Positions 26,728 to 36,453 are shown, counted from the first letter of the stretch. The stretch: 64,000 nucleotides of DNA from Chitinophagaceae bacterium (GCA_017307755.1 JAFKGQ010000006.1:434001-498000), one strand, 5' to 3'. Numbers and translations: made by a program. The notes: generated from the sequence alone by a model not told the origin.

Positions 26728-27552
26728 ATGGAATTCCTACATCAACTATTTCAGCATCAATCCTACAACAAAAAAAATTTCTTCCTTATCGCCGGCCCCT
26801 GCGTAGTGGAGAGCGAAGAACTGGTCATGGAAGTGGCCGACAAGGTTTCCTCCATCTGCCGCAACCTGGGCATCCCGTACATCTTTAAAGCCTCCTATAG
26901 GAAAGCTAACCGGACCAGCGCCGGCTCCTTCACAGGCATCGGCGACGACAACGGCATGTCCCTTATCCAAAAGACAGGAGCAACCTACAAGGTTCCCACC
27001 ACCTCCGATATCCATGCCCATGAGGAGGCCGCCCTTGCAGCAAAATACATCGACATACTACAGATACCCGCCTTCCTCTGCCGGCAGACAGACCTGCTGG
27101 TGGCCGCAGCCGAAACGGGCAAAGTAGTCAACGTAAAAAAAGGCCAGTTCCTCAGCGGGCCAGCCATGAAATTTGCTGTGGAAAAAATACGCCGTGCGGG
27201 AAATGAAAAGATCCTCCTCACAGAAAGAGGCACCACCTTTGGTTACCAGGATCTGGTAGTAGACTATCGCAATATCCCCTGGATGCAGGAACATAATACC
27301 CCCGTGGTAATGGATTGTACACACTCCCTCCAACAACCCAACCAAACCAGCGGGGTCACCGGCGGCAACCCGCAATTGATCTCAACGATCGCAAAGGCTG
27401 CAATTGCCGCCGGCGCTGACGGCCTCTTCATAGAGACACACCCCAACCCTTCCATAGCAAAAAGCGATGGAGCAAACATGCTCAGGTTGGATTTGCTTCA
27501 GGGATTACTGGAACAATTGGTAAAACTCCGCCAAGTGGTTTCAGAATTCTAA
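26728..27552 (+). CDS. kdsA: 3-deoxy-D-manno-octulosonate 8-phosphate synthase
   Basis: Condenses phosphoenolpyruvate and arabinose 5-phosphate to KDO 8-phosphate for lipopolysaccharide. The 274 residues contain IAGPCVVESEEL, FKASYRKANRTSAGSFTGIG (the KdsA variant of the KANRSS motif), QIPAFLCRQTDLL, TERGTTFGYQDLVVDYR and the C-terminal FIETHPNPSIAKSDGANML. A near-consensus element TAGCTTCG ends 4 bases before the ATG, so any leader would be very short. It is divergent from the amylase gene. Confidence 0.96.
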   Translation: MEFLHQLFQHQSYNKKNFFLIAGPCVVESEELVMEVADKVSSICRNLGIPYIFKASYRKANRTSAGSFTGIGDDNGMSLIQKTGATYKVPTTSDIHAHEEAALAAKYIDILQIPAFLCRQTDLLVAAAETGKVVNVKKGQFLSGPAMKFAVEKIRRAGNEKILLTERGTTFGYQDLVVDYRNIPWMQEHNTPVVMDCTHSLQQPNQTSGVTGGNPQLISTIAKAAIAAGADGLFIETHPNPSIAKSDGANMLRLDLLQGLLEQLVKLRQVVSEF

Positions 27553-27795
27553 GGGAATTTTCTAAAGGGTACTGAATAAGAGGCTGGTCTTTCTGGAAAC
27601 GAGGAATTAAAAACGGGACATCAAAGTTGCTTCCAAGAAGCATTCGTGCAGGGTCTTACACAAACTCTATGCAAAGTTACTGCCCAACCGGCCTATTCAA
27701 CACCCAAAAAAGTGATAAAAATAGCTGCAAATGTTTTCCCGACATTAAATACTCCTGTAAGGGATTGTAAATCATTCAAGATAAAGCGCCTTTGA

Positions 27796-28788
27796 TCAAT
27801 TTGGGCTCAAAAGCTTGCTGGGCAGGAGCCCAAACTCTTTCTTAAAGGCGATGGTGAAATTACTGAGGTTGGAATAGCCCAGCTCCATAGCCACCTCTTT
27901 TACAGAATGGCTCCCGGACAACAGCTTATCCTTTGCGGCCTGCATCCTGATCTTCTGAAAATACTCATACACGGGAAGACCATAGATAAGCTTGAAATCC
28001 TTTTTCAACTTCGACTCGCTGATGGATACCATTTTTGCCAGCTGGCTGATGGTAGGCGCCGGTTCAAAAATATCCTTTGTCAACGTGGACTCCACCTGCA
28101 TCATCCGGTCGATATCCGTCTTCGAAAGGGGGACATCAAAATGAGAGTTCTTTCTCCGCTCGTAGATACGGGTAAAAAATCTTTCGATAAGGAACATCAC
28201 CCGGTTTTGGATCATGGCCAGCCGCATGGGATTTTCCTCATCCACTTCCATGATCTCCTGGATAAGCCGCCTGTATTCGCTGTCCAGCGGCTCTGTATGC
28301 ACATTTTCCACCTGCAGGGAAAGATAGGTGGAAAGCACGTCATCAATGTTCTTCACACCCAGGTACCCCCCCAGCCACTTCGCATCAAAAAGGACATCGA
28401 TCCCCTTGTACACCGTGTCCTGCGCCCCCAGATAAGCCCATTCCGACAAGGTATTGGTAAGATACGCGATTGAACGGGTGGTATTGGATTCCTTCAACCG
28501 CTCTTTCCCGATCCGTATCTCCAGTGTATCCGGAATAGTCAGCTCATGAAAACGGAGCGTATAGTATTCTTCTTTTATCTTCCTTCTAAGGAGGAACCAG
28601 TCCTGGTTAAACTTGCAGTTGATGATATTTACATTGATCCCGTTGGGAAGACGGACAAAAGTAAGACTGCCGGTTGCAACCGCCTCGGGGAAGATCAGCT
28701 TGTGATTCACCACCCGGGCATTCAGCCGTTGAGCCAGGTCATTCTGCAACAGCTCATAATCCGTGTATGAGAAGTCAAATTGGAACAT
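27796..28788 (-). CDS. AraC-family regulator, PchR-like group
   Basis: A 330-residue regulator. The start at 28788 (MFQFDFSYTDY) is preferred: the frame stays open to 28890, but the added 34 residues look like translated non-coding sequence. The N-terminal two thirds form a beta-rich sensor domain with no named family. The C-terminal AraC domain shows TISQLAKMVSISESKLKKDFK followed by VKEVAMELGYSNLSNFTIAFKKEFGLLPS. Proteins of this layout respond to small signals such as siderophores or stress; the target here is unknown. Both flanking intergenic stretches lack an obvious target gene. Confidence 0.85.
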   Translation of the reverse strand: MFQFDFSYTDYELLQNDLAQRLNARVVNHKLIFPEAVATGSLTFVRLPNGINVNIINCKFNQDWFLLRRKIKEEYYTLRFHELTIPDTLEIRIGKERLKESNTTRSIAYLTNTLSEWAYLGAQDTVYKGIDVLFDAKWLGGYLGVKNIDDVLSTYLSLQVENVHTEPLDSEYRRLIQEIMEVDEENPMRLAMIQNRVMFLIERFFTRIYERRKNSHFDVPLSKTDIDRMMQVESTLTKDIFEPAPTISQLAKMVSISESKLKKDFKLIYGLPVYEYFQKIRMQAAKDKLLSGSHSVKEVAMELGYSNLSNFTIAFKKEFGLLPSKLLSPN

Positions 28789-28899
28789 TGTCGCTTTACA
28801 ACACAATCCGGCCAGTGGCCGCTTTGGTAAGTTACGAAATATTGAGCGCAATTGGGGCTTTGGAAAATTTAACCCAATTGCGCCAAACATCTAATGTCT

Positions 28900-28929
28900 G
28901 TCCTTCGGACAACGAACCTCCGGTTCGTT
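28900..28929 (+). repeat. Dispersed double-hairpin repeat, copy 1
   Basis: Two adjacent hairpins: GTCC-TTC-GGAC, then AACGAACC-TC-GGTTCGTT. The same 30 bases, apart from two in the second loop region, recur at 48340-48369. Both copies are intergenic. This copy lies between the PspC gene and the AraC gene. It looks like a REP-type element. Confidence 0.75.
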
Positions 28930-28953
28930 CTGGGCATGGCAATAAGGCAGCAG

Positions 28954-29175
28954 CTAAAGATATTTCACGGGGTTTCTGCGTGCAGAAAGAATATACCGTT
29001 TGATGTTCATCCAGAATGCCAGGATAAAGTAAACGATCAGTGGTGAACCCATCGTCAGAAATGAAATATAGATAAACCAGGTACGGATCCGGGAAGTGGC
29101 AACGCCCATCCTTTCCCCGATGGCCGAGCAGACCCCGAATGCCTGCCATTCGATGAAACGCTTCAGTCTGTTCAT
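28954..29175 (-). CDS. Small PspC-domain membrane protein
   Basis: A 73-residue protein that is essentially one PspC domain: RFIEWQAFGVCSAIGERMGVATSRIRTWFIY, followed by a hydrophobic segment (SFLTMGSPLIVYFILAFWM). PspC proteins act in the phage-shock/envelope stress response or as small membrane regulators. No other psp gene is in the window. The double-hairpin repeat lies immediately downstream. Confidence 0.85.
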   Translation of the reverse strand: MNRLKRFIEWQAFGVCSAIGERMGVATSRIRTWFIYISFLTMGSPLIVYFILAFWMNIKRYILSARRNPVKYL

Positions 29176-29248
29176 ACCGCTAATTTAAAAAAAATCGATG
29201 ATCCCCCTAGTACGATATTGCCACATTAACGCCATTTTTTGGTAAATT

Positions 29249-29324
29249 GCGAGCCCAAGGGGCTCGCGCCCGAAGGGCCATCATAGGCCCTGCTAGGCAC
29301 CTTTGGTGCCGGTAGAAGGCTCGC
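29249..29324 (+). repeat. Cluster of three hairpins upstream of aconitase
   Basis: Three stems follow one another: GCGAGCCC/GGGCTCGC (29249-29267), AGGGCC/GGCCCT (29274-29291) and GGCACC/GGTGCC (29296-29310). A further GGCTCGC at 29318-29324 can pair with the first GCGAGCC, enclosing the other two stems in a larger structure. It ends 58 bases before the aconitase start and could be an mRNA leader structure or an intergenic repeat unit. Confidence 0.6.
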
Positions 29325-29382
29325 GACCCAACCTAGACCAACATTGTAACTCAAGGATTAACACATATAAAATAAAATCACC

Positions 29383-31647
29383 ATGGTTTTTGATCTGGAT
29401 CTAATTAAAAAGTTATACGGAAGCATGCCTGCCAAGGTAGACGCCGCCCGTAAGCTGGTAGGCGCTCCACTCACCCTCGCAGAAAAAATATTGTACGCCC
29501 ATCTCTTCGAGCCCCCTACACGAGCCTATGAAAGAGGAAAAGATTATGTGGATTTCGCGCCAGACCGCGTAGCCATGCAAGACGCCACCGCTCAGATGGC
29601 CCTTCTGCAGTTCATGACATGCGGACGGGACAAAGTAGCTGTCCCCTCCACCGTACACTGTGATCACCTGATCCAGGCAAAGACAGGCGCCGTAGCCGAT
29701 CTGGCCACCGCAAAAGATGTCAATAAAGAAGTGTACGACTTTCTCGCCTCCATCTCCAATAAATACGGCATCGGCTTCTGGAAACCCGGTGCAGGCATCA
29801 TTCACCAGGTAGTCCTGGAAAACTATGCATTCCCCGGCGGCATGATGATAGGCACCGATTCCCACACCCCCAACGCAGGCGGGCTGGGCATGGTAGCCAT
29901 CGGCGTAGGCGGCGCGGATGCCGTGGACGTTATGGCCGGTCTTCCCTGGGAATTGAAAATGCCCAAACTCATTGGCGTTAAGCTTACAGGAAAAATGAGC
30001 GGCTGGACCTCTGCCAAGGACGTCATCCTGTGGGTAGCCGGCAAGCTCACCGTCAAAGGCGGCACCGGGGCCATCGTGGAATACTTCGGAGATGGGGCCG
30101 ACAGCCTTAGCGCTACGGGTAAAGGCACCATCTGTAATATGGGCGCCGAAATAGGAGCCACCTGCTCCCTGTTCGCCTACGACGAAAAGATGTCAGGCTA
30201 CCTCAAAGCCACCGGCCGCGAAGAAGTAGCCGCCCTGGCCGATGGAATAAAAGACTATCTGCGTCCCGATAAGGAAGTATACAACAACCCTGAAAAATAT
30301 TACGATCAGGTCATCGAGCTCAATCTCAGCGAACTGGAACCCCATGTCAACGGCCCCTTCACACCCGACCTGGCCTGGCCCATCAGCAAGTTTGCCGAAG
30401 CCGTCAAAGCCAACAACTGGCCCGAACGCCTGGAAGTAGCCCTCATCGGCTCCTGCACCAACTCCTCTTATGAAGACATCAGCCGCAGCGCTTCCCTCGC
30501 CCAACAGGCTATCGATAAAAACCTGAAAACCAAGGCGGAATTCACTATCACGCCAGGGTCCGAACAGGTTCGCTACACCATCGAAAAAGATGGTTTCCTA
30601 AAGACCTTTGATAAGATAGGCGGCATAGTGCTCGCCAACGCATGCGGTCCCTGCATCGGGCAATGGGCCCGTCATATCGACGACCCCAACCGCAAGAATT
30701 CCATCATTACTTCCTTTAACCGCAACTTTGCAAAACGTAATGACGGACTGGCCAGCACCCACGCATTTGTAGCTTCTCCCGAGATCGTCACCGCCTTTGC
30801 CATCGCAGGCAACCTGACCTTCAACCCCCTCAAGGACAAATTGAAGAATGAGAAGGGCGAAGACGTTATGCTGGATGAACCGACAGGTGTCGAATTGCCA
30901 CCCAAAGGTTTCTCCGTGGATGATGCCGGCTACCAGTCCCCCGCCAAAGACGGCAAGGACGTACAGGTAGTGGTCAAGCCCGATTCTCAGCGCCTTCAGC
31001 TCCTGGCCCCCTTCACGGCCTGGGAAGGTAAAGACCTGAAAGGACTAAAGCTCCTGATCAAGGCAAAAGGTAAGTGTACTACCGACCATATCTCCATGGC
31101 CGGTCCCTGGCTGAAATTCCGCGGACACCTGGATAATATCTCCAATAATATGCTCATCGGCGCCGTCAATTTCTTCAACGAAAAGACCGACTCCGTCAAA
31201 AATGAGCTGACAGGAGAATACGGCCCCGTTCCGGCAACCGCCCGGGCCTACAAGGCTGCTGGCGTCGGCTCCGTAGTCGTAGGTGACGAGAACTATGGAG
31301 AAGGATCTTCCCGCGAACATGCGGCCATGGAGCCCCGTCACCTGGGCGTCCGCGCCATCGTGGTAAGAAGCTTCGCCCGCATCCACGAGACTAACCTGAA
31401 AAAACAAGGTATGCTGGCCTTGACTTTCGCTAACAAGGAAGACTACGACAAGGTAAAGGAAGACGATACCATCGATATCAACGGCCTCACCAGCTTCACG
31501 CCCGGCAAACCCCTCACCATGGTGCTCAACCATAAGGACGGCAGCAAGGATGAGATAACGCTGAACCACACATACAATGAACAGCAGATCGGATGGTTCA
31601 AGGCCGGAGGAGCCCTGAATGTCATCCGGGCCCAGTTCGCCAAATAA
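29383..31647 (+). CDS. Aconitate hydratase, mitochondrial-type
   Basis: Interconverts citrate and isocitrate in the TCA cycle. The 754-residue length and the text resemble mitochondrial-type aconitase rather than bacterial AcnA or AcnB. The three cluster-binding cysteines are visible: C358 in [10 protein letters not shown] and C421/C424 in [10 protein letters not shown]. The substrate-binding [26 protein letters not shown] and the C-terminal swivel domain signature [15 protein letters not shown] are also present. The cytoplasmic enzyme needs a [4Fe-4S] cluster. A bidirectional terminator follows the stop. Confidence 0.97.
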   Translation: MVFDLDLIKKLYGSMPAKVDAARKLVGAPLTLAEKILYAHLFEPPTRAYERGKDYVDFAPDRVAMQDATAQMALLQFMTCGRDKVAVPSTVHCDHLIQAKTGAVADLATAKDVNKEVYDFLASISNKYGIGFWKPGAGIIHQVVLENYAFPGGMMIGTDSHTPNAGGLGMVAIGVGGADAVDVMAGLPWELKMPKLIGVKLTGKMSGWTSAKDVILWVAGKLTVKGGTGAIVEYFGDGADSLSATGKGTICNMGAEIGATCSLFAYDEKMSGYLKATGREEVAALADGIKDYLRPDKEVYNNPEKYYDQVIELNLSELEPHVNGPFTPDLAWPISKFAEAVKANNWPERLEVALIGSCTNSSYEDISRSASLAQQAIDKNLKTKAEFTITPGSEQVRYTIEKDGFLKTFDKIGGIVLANACGPCIGQWARHIDDPNRKNSIITSFNRNFAKRNDGLASTHAFVASPEIVTAFAIAGNLTFNPLKDKLKNEKGEDVMLDEPTGVELPPKGFSVDDAGYQSPAKDGKDVQVVVKPDSQRLQLLAPFTAWEGKDLKGLKLLIKAKGKCTTDHISMAGPWLKFRGHLDNISNNMLIGAVNFFNEKTDSVKNELTGEYGPVPATARAYKAAGVGSVVVGDENYGEGSSREHAAMEPRHLGVRAIVVRSFARIHETNLKKQGMLALTFANKEDYDKVKEDDTIDINGLTSFTPGKPLTMVLNHKDGSKDEITLNHTYNEQQIGWFKAGGALNVIRAQFAK

Positions 31648-31650
31648 CAT

Positions 31651-31680
31651 AAAAAAACCCGCCGAATGGCGGGTTTTTTT
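31651..31680. terminator. Bidirectional intrinsic terminator
   Basis: A7 tract, stem ACCCGCC-GAAT-GGCGGGT, then T7. The symmetric A and T tracts allow termination of both aconitase (+) and the convergent NIF3 gene (-), whose stop codon overlaps the element. Confidence 0.9.
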
Positions 31681-32608
31681 ATGCCCATATGAACGGATCA
31701 CCCGAAGGGATATGCTTCACAGGTACTCCGGGTAATCTCGTCCCCAGCCACGATACCAATCCCTGCATCCCCGGTTCCTCGCTGACAGAATGCCCCAGCA
31801 CTATTAAAGCAACCTTTCGTCCCTGATACCTGGCATCCCGAATGTACTCACTCGTCTCCCATTCATTCAGTTCGCCGCAGATAAGCAGATCCGGCTCATA
31901 TTTGCGTAAAAGATCTATCTGCCGGCGACCGCCCGCCGCACCCGGCAACAACACAATACGCTGACAGGACGCCGAAAGGTCCCCAATGACCCTCATCTTA
32001 TCTATCCCCAGCTCCTTCTTCGCGGTACGTACAATTTCCTTCAGCGATACGGAAGGGATCGTAATGATCTCCGGCGCTCCTTCATTATAATATTTGTTCC
32101 AGCCCATGGCGCTTAATACGCCCATTAAAATCCCGTCTGGCCGTACGCTATGCCAGTAATCATGGAATCTCCATACGACGATGTTATTCTTTTCCAGCAG
32201 GTCTTTCTTGAATGCATATACTTTATCCTTCTCCAGCCATTCCGTCTCATCTAAATGATTATAAAAGGTCGGTTCATGCGCAATGATAAGATTTGCTCCC
32301 TGCCCGATGGTCTTTTCTATGACCGCGTCCGTGGCAAACATGGTGGTGACAATCCCTTTCAGAGGCTGTCCGGGGTCTCCCGACTTTATGGTGTCCACCG
32401 TAGTGGCAAATGGCGCACCCGGAACATCGGCCACAATACGATCGATGGCCTGACGGATGGTCATATCCCCCGCCCCCCTCTCTTTCGCTCGCGCAGCAAC
32501 AGGCTTCAGCAACGAGGTCCCGGCCAGTACCGACAAGGCAGCCGTAAGAAAATCTCTCCTTTTCCAGCCCTCATAAGAAGGGCCCTGGTTTGTTATACGT
32601 ACAGGCAT
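31679..32608 (-). CDS. NIF3-like dinuclear metal protein with twin-arginine signal
   Basis: A 309-residue protein. Residues about 50-309 match the NIF3/YbgI family, with NLIIAHEPTFYNHLDET supplying metal-binding His residues and VALIVLGHSVSEEPGMQ the C-terminal ligands. The biochemical role of the family is unsettled (hydrolase-like, dinuclear metal). Unusually, the N-terminus carries RRDFLTAALSVLAGTSLLKPV, a twin-arginine export signal, so it would act folded in the periplasm, whereas typical members are cytosolic. Confidence 0.8.
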   Translation of the reverse strand: MPVRITNQGPSYEGWKRRDFLTAALSVLAGTSLLKPVAARAKERGAGDMTIRQAIDRIVADVPGAPFATTVDTIKSGDPGQPLKGIVTTMFATDAVIEKTIGQGANLIIAHEPTFYNHLDETEWLEKDKVYAFKKDLLEKNNIVVWRFHDYWHSVRPDGILMGVLSAMGWNKYYNEGAPEIITIPSVSLKEIVRTAKKELGIDKMRVIGDLSASCQRIVLLPGAAGGRRQIDLLRKYEPDLLICGELNEWETSEYIRDARYQGRKVALIVLGHSVSEEPGMQGLVSWLGTRLPGVPVKHIPSGDPFIWA

Positions 32609-32653
32609 AGACTATGATTTAAGGGAAATAAAAATAGCGTTTAAATCCCGTTT

Positions 32654-34738
32654 TCAATCTCCTCCGGGTAATTCGATAAAAAAAATGGTGCCGGCGCCAG
32701 GAGTCGTCTCATACCATATCCTTCCACCATGCGCCTCGACAATTTGTTTGGAAATGCTCAAACCCAGACCGAATGACTCTTCCCCGGCCGTCCCTCGTCT
32801 TTTTGCCTCCGTAAAAAGGTCGAAGATCTTCTCTTGTATTTCTTCCGGTATGCCGATGCCCTGGTCTTTCACCGAGATACGCATCATGTCGCCTGCCCGG
32901 CTCATATCGACTTCGATCTCACTATCCTCAGGACTGAACTTGATTGCGTTCGATATCAGGTTGCTCACTACCCTCCACATTTTTTCCCGGTTAGCCGGCA
33001 CCGTCATTGGCATAGTATGCAGCACAAGACGCTGCTTTTTTGCTTCCGCCTTGTGCCGGAGAAGATCCACGCAGTATTTCAAGACAGACTCCATATCCAC
33101 AGGTTCTTTCTTCAGCTCCTCCGCCTTCGTATGCACATGCAGCAGATCGCCTATCAACCCCAGGGAATTCTGGCTGGAAGTATGGATAAGCTCCAGCATG
33201 GCCCGCTGGTCTTTTGGGAGATCCTGCTTCTTCAACAGCAGCGCAGCGACGCTGCCGCTCGCCCCGATGGGGTTCCGCAGGTCGTGAGCTACGATCTTCA
33301 TCATCCGGGTATTATCCTGCTGGCTTTGCTCCAGGGCATACAATGTTTTCTGCATGTGATCGTTCTGTACCTGTATCCGCTGGTTCAACGCGGTAAGTTC
33401 CGCCACGTTCCTCCTGGTTCGCCGCCAGTTCTGCACCACCTGCAGGATGATCACAACAGCCATCAGGACAAAAATAATGGCGACTCTCAGATAGCCTGTT
33501 TTTATCTCATCCTGCTTTTTTAACAGCTCCAGTTCATAATTGTCTGCAATATGTTGCAGTTCTTCATTCACATCCGCAGGCTTATCGACGGCAGCCATCG
33601 AGTCCCTCAATTTTATATACGACTGCAAATAATGATAGGCCTGCTGAGGCTGCCGTATACTGTCGCTATAACGCCACTGAAGCCTGCGCCATCGTAGTTC
33701 GGCCTCGTTGCTTGGTAGACTGTCCAGCGACTTCCGCAATTGCTCCAGTTCCCCGCGGGCCTCCTTAAAACGCCCGCTTTCCAGGTACATATGTACTAGT
33801 TTCGCCCGGGTTAACTGAGCATCTTCATTGGCATGATCCTTTTGCACATTTATCCGGATGCTCTCCCGGTACAATGCTTCCGCCCCCTCCTTGTCCCCAC
33901 CCTTCAACCGGACATCTCCCATATTGCCGATGATCACCCCCTTTGCCGTCTCGACAAATCGGGCATTCGCTCCGTCATAGAGGAATTGCGGGCCTTCTTT
34001 TTCGATATAGCGAAGAGCGCTGTCATAGTAATACGAAGCGCTATCTGTCACCCCGGCCCTGTCATAACACAAAGCGATATTATCCAGATTAGCCTGCTGG
34101 TAAATAAATCGCAGAAATGCATCCCTCCCCCGGCAATAGTCCATATCGTCAAAAGCCTCCTTGAAATAGCGTCTGGCCTCTCCATACCTGGCTTCTTTGT
34201 AACACGCCGCTCCCAACCGCCCGTTGTATTCGCCAAACAGACAGGTGTCCCCTGTCTTCTCGATAGCCTGCTTCCCCTGGTAGAAGTAAAGGAATGCGTC
34301 CTTGTGTTTTCCTTCCCCCACCAGGATATCCCCCTTGACAAAAAGGGCCCTGGCATACTCTTCTACAAAACCCTCCTCATTCTCTTTACCCTTTAATGCC
34401 GTCAGCATGCTATCCACATAGATCATGGCCTGGGGATAATCTTTTCTTGTTTCATAGTAATAACGCTGTTTGTAAAAATATTTCCTGCACAGATCACCTA
34501 TCCCCGGGTTCGGGAAAACACGATACACCGAATCCAGGAACACAAACACCCGGTCCATATGCTCCGAGCCCATATTGTCCGCCCTGGCGAAAACAGTGTC
34601 AAAATAAGCATGATGATCGACACCCTCACGGGAAGTAGAATGACACGAAAAGATCGCGGACATCAAAAAAAGGAAGGCCACGGGTAGAACAACGGATCTG
34701 TCGCAACTGTAGATCATGGAATAGGATTGAGTTTTCAC
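32654..34738 (-). CDS. TPR-containing sensor histidine kinase, lipoprotein-like N-terminus
   Basis: A 694-residue protein. The signal (VAFLFLMSAIFSCHS) ends in a lipobox-like Cys. Residues about 45-400 are tetratricopeptide repeats in the periplasm, a membrane helix lies at about 416-436 (VAIIFVLMAVVIILQVV), then come a short coiled coil, a HisKA domain with the phospho-acceptor H484 in VAHDLRNPIGASGSV, and a HATPase domain (WRVVSNLISNAIKFSP; ISVKDQGIGIPEE; FGLGLSISKQIVEAHGG). No response regulator is encoded next to it, so its partner is elsewhere. A gene with both a lipobox and an internal membrane helix is common for TPR kinases in this phylum. Confidence 0.88.
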   Translation of the reverse strand: MKTQSYSMIYSCDRSVVLPVAFLFLMSAIFSCHSTSREGVDHHAYFDTVFARADNMGSEHMDRVFVFLDSVYRVFPNPGIGDLCRKYFYKQRYYYETRKDYPQAMIYVDSMLTALKGKENEEGFVEEYARALFVKGDILVGEGKHKDAFLYFYQGKQAIEKTGDTCLFGEYNGRLGAACYKEARYGEARRYFKEAFDDMDYCRGRDAFLRFIYQQANLDNIALCYDRAGVTDSASYYYDSALRYIEKEGPQFLYDGANARFVETAKGVIIGNMGDVRLKGGDKEGAEALYRESIRINVQKDHANEDAQLTRAKLVHMYLESGRFKEARGELEQLRKSLDSLPSNEAELRWRRLQWRYSDSIRQPQQAYHYLQSYIKLRDSMAAVDKPADVNEELQHIADNYELELLKKQDEIKTGYLRVAIIFVLMAVVIILQVVQNWRRTRRNVAELTALNQRIQVQNDHMQKTLYALEQSQQDNTRMMKIVAHDLRNPIGASGSVAALLLKKQDLPKDQRAMLELIHTSSQNSLGLIGDLLHVHTKAEELKKEPVDMESVLKYCVDLLRHKAEAKKQRLVLHTMPMTVPANREKMWRVVSNLISNAIKFSPEDSEIEVDMSRAGDMMRISVKDQGIGIPEEIQEKIFDLFTEAKRRGTAGEESFGLGLSISKQIVEAHGGRIWYETTPGAGTIFFIELPGGD

Positions 34739-34795
34739 AAAAGTTTGCGACAGGGATGATGGTAAAACTAATCAAAAAATAAATAAATTACACCA

Positions 34796-35107
34796 TTGAA
34801 ATTCCCGGCCACTATACGACTCCTGCTGACATTTTATAAAAGCTTTTTTTTCTTCAGCTTCCTGATGACTGTCGCTTGTGCATTACTATGCTGGGAATAT
34901 GGTCCCCCCATCCTCAAAGTCCTTTTCTGGCTCAAAATGGCCACACTCTATCTGACCTTCTATTTTATACGGTCCTATAGAAAGAAGGAATTTTATTACT
35001 ACCGCAACCTGGGTCTGCGTGACACTGTCCTGTGGGGGCTTACCCTTGGGTTCGACGGCTGCCTTTTTATACTTTTCCTCATCCTCGCTTACTGGCTGCG
35101 ACCATGA
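34796..35107 (+). CDS. Small membrane protein paired with an ABC ATPase
   Basis: A 103-residue protein with three hydrophobic segments (about 8-28, 38-59 and 76-101), separated by a basic loop (RSYRKKEFYYYRN). No family was recognised. The start is TTG at 34796; no upstream ATG is in frame before a stop. Its TGA overlaps the ATG of the ABC ATPase gene (ATGA), so the two are translationally coupled and probably form one complex. Confidence 0.65.
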   Translation: MKFPATIRLLLTFYKSFFFFSFLMTVACALLCWEYGPPILKVLFWLKMATLYLTFYFIRSYRKKEFYYYRNLGLRDTVLWGLTLGFDGCLFILFLILAYWLRP

Positions 35108-35763
35108 CCCATACATTGACAGCGGACAGCATTCAACTCGAATTCGGCCTCCGTCCGATACTGTCGGATATTTACATCCAATGCCAGACGGGAAAGATCA
35201 CGGGTCTGCTGGGAAGGAATGGACAGGGCAAGACATGCCTGATGCGGATCGTATATGGCGACCTGCCCTGCAGCAGCCGGTCCGTAAGGTTCGATAATAC
35301 AGTCATACCTCAACCCTACAGAAGACCGGACCTGGTAAGGTACTTGCCCCAGTTCAATTTTATACCGCCATCGCTGACTGTGGAAAGGGTCTTCTCCGAT
35401 TTTAACCTCGGGCTTCACGAACTGGAGAATATATTTCCAGAATTCCGCCCATCCCGGAGGTCCCGGATAAAAGACCTTTCCGGAGGAGAAAGACGGCTGA
35501 TCAACATTTATATCATCAGTCGCAGCTCATCGCAGTTTGTCCTGCTGGACGAGCCCTTCTCGCATCTCACCCCATTACAGGTGGAAAAAGTAAAAATGCT
35601 ATTGGCAGAAGAAAAACAAAATAAAGGCTTCCTGATAACAGACCACCTGTACCAGGATATCCTCGATATCTCGGACAAGCTCTATGTCCTCTCGGATGGC
35701 AGGACCCGGCCCGTCAAAGGGACGGAAGACCTCGAAACCTTCGGTTACATCCGTGCTTCCTGA
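35104..35763 (+). CDS. ABC transporter ATP-binding protein
   Basis: A 219-residue nucleotide-binding subunit with Walker A GRNGQGKT, Q-loop YLPQFNF, signature DLSGGERRLI, Walker B FVLLDEPFSHL and the switch His in LITDHLY. ATG 35104 is chosen because it overlaps the preceding stop; the frame is open further upstream. The usual permease is absent: the only membrane partner in sight is the 103-residue protein just upstream. It may energise a small exporter or regulate another membrane complex. Confidence 0.88.
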   Translation: MTHTLTADSIQLEFGLRPILSDIYIQCQTGKITGLLGRNGQGKTCLMRIVYGDLPCSSRSVRFDNTVIPQPYRRPDLVRYLPQFNFIPPSLTVERVFSDFNLGLHELENIFPEFRPSRRSRIKDLSGGERRLINIYIISRSSSQFVLLDEPFSHLTPLQVEKVKMLLAEEKQNKGFLITDHLYQDILDISDKLYVLSDGRTRPVKGTEDLETFGYIRAS

Positions 35764-35764
35764 T

Positions 35765-36343
35765 CTATGGATGTTTTAAATAACTGTAAGGAATATTTTT
35801 AAAGACGCCGTTTGTGACATTTACCGAGTCAGTCGTAAGCCCCGTGGAGTTGATGACAACAAGCCTGGCCGTAAAGCTAAAAGTCCCCGAGATCCTTTTA
35901 TTTATTCCATCGCTGGCCGTCACATCAGCCTCACCGATAACGGCCGCGCCCTGCTGTTGCCAGGTAACACTGGGTCCATAACCAATCCTGTTATAACCAT
36001 ACGCAAAAGCAGACGCATTCCCCAAATCCTCCAGCGGATATTTCTGCACGGACATCGTACTGTCATTCGGAGTTAAAGAAGTATCCCGGAGACTGATGGC
36101 TATCGCCCGCCTGGACGTATAGCCCGTAATGGTTATGATCTTGGAATGCTCGCGACGGTTCCCTACCAGAAAGGCGGAGACGGAATCCGTCTGCCAGGCC
36201 ACCCCATCGACAGTGGCGGAAAAAACCGCCGTGGGATCACTCATCATATTGATGCCATTCAGGTTCTCTTTCCGGCAGGACAGCAGCCCGTACAGCAAAC
36301 ACAGCAGCACAAGGCCCGACAGTCCTATTTTTTTTGTTGTCAT
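35765..36343 (-). CDS. Hypothetical lipoprotein, DUF6252-like
   Basis: A 192-residue lipoprotein (signal GLVLLCLLYGLLSCRKE). The mature part (FSATVDGVAWQTDS, then an Ig-like beta-rich stretch and ISGTFSFTARL) resembles the small Bacteroidota lipoproteins classed as DUF6252, of unknown role. It is convergent with the ABC gene (1 base apart) and divergent from the chitinase gene. Confidence in the gene is high; confidence in the family is moderate. Confidence 0.7.
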   Translation of the reverse strand: MTTKKIGLSGLVLLCLLYGLLSCRKENLNGINMMSDPTAVFSATVDGVAWQTDSVSAFLVGNRREHSKIITITGYTSRRAIAISLRDTSLTPNDSTMSVQKYPLEDLGNASAFAYGYNRIGYGPSVTWQQQGAAVIGEADVTASDGINKRISGTFSFTARLVVINSTGLTTDSVNVTNGVFKNIPYSYLKHP

Positions 36344-36453
36344 ATCTTACGGTACGCACAAATGCCGCCGGAAGTTGCTTATTTTCGACACTGGATCAAG
36401 TGACCACCCGCGTCACCCCTGCTTGCCGGTCATCCATTTCAAGCCCATCAATT

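Noticed and set aside
27553..27795. A hidden small gene or RNA in the longest plain gap
   Set aside because: No open frame with protein-like composition, no strong hairpin and no consensus promoter were seen.
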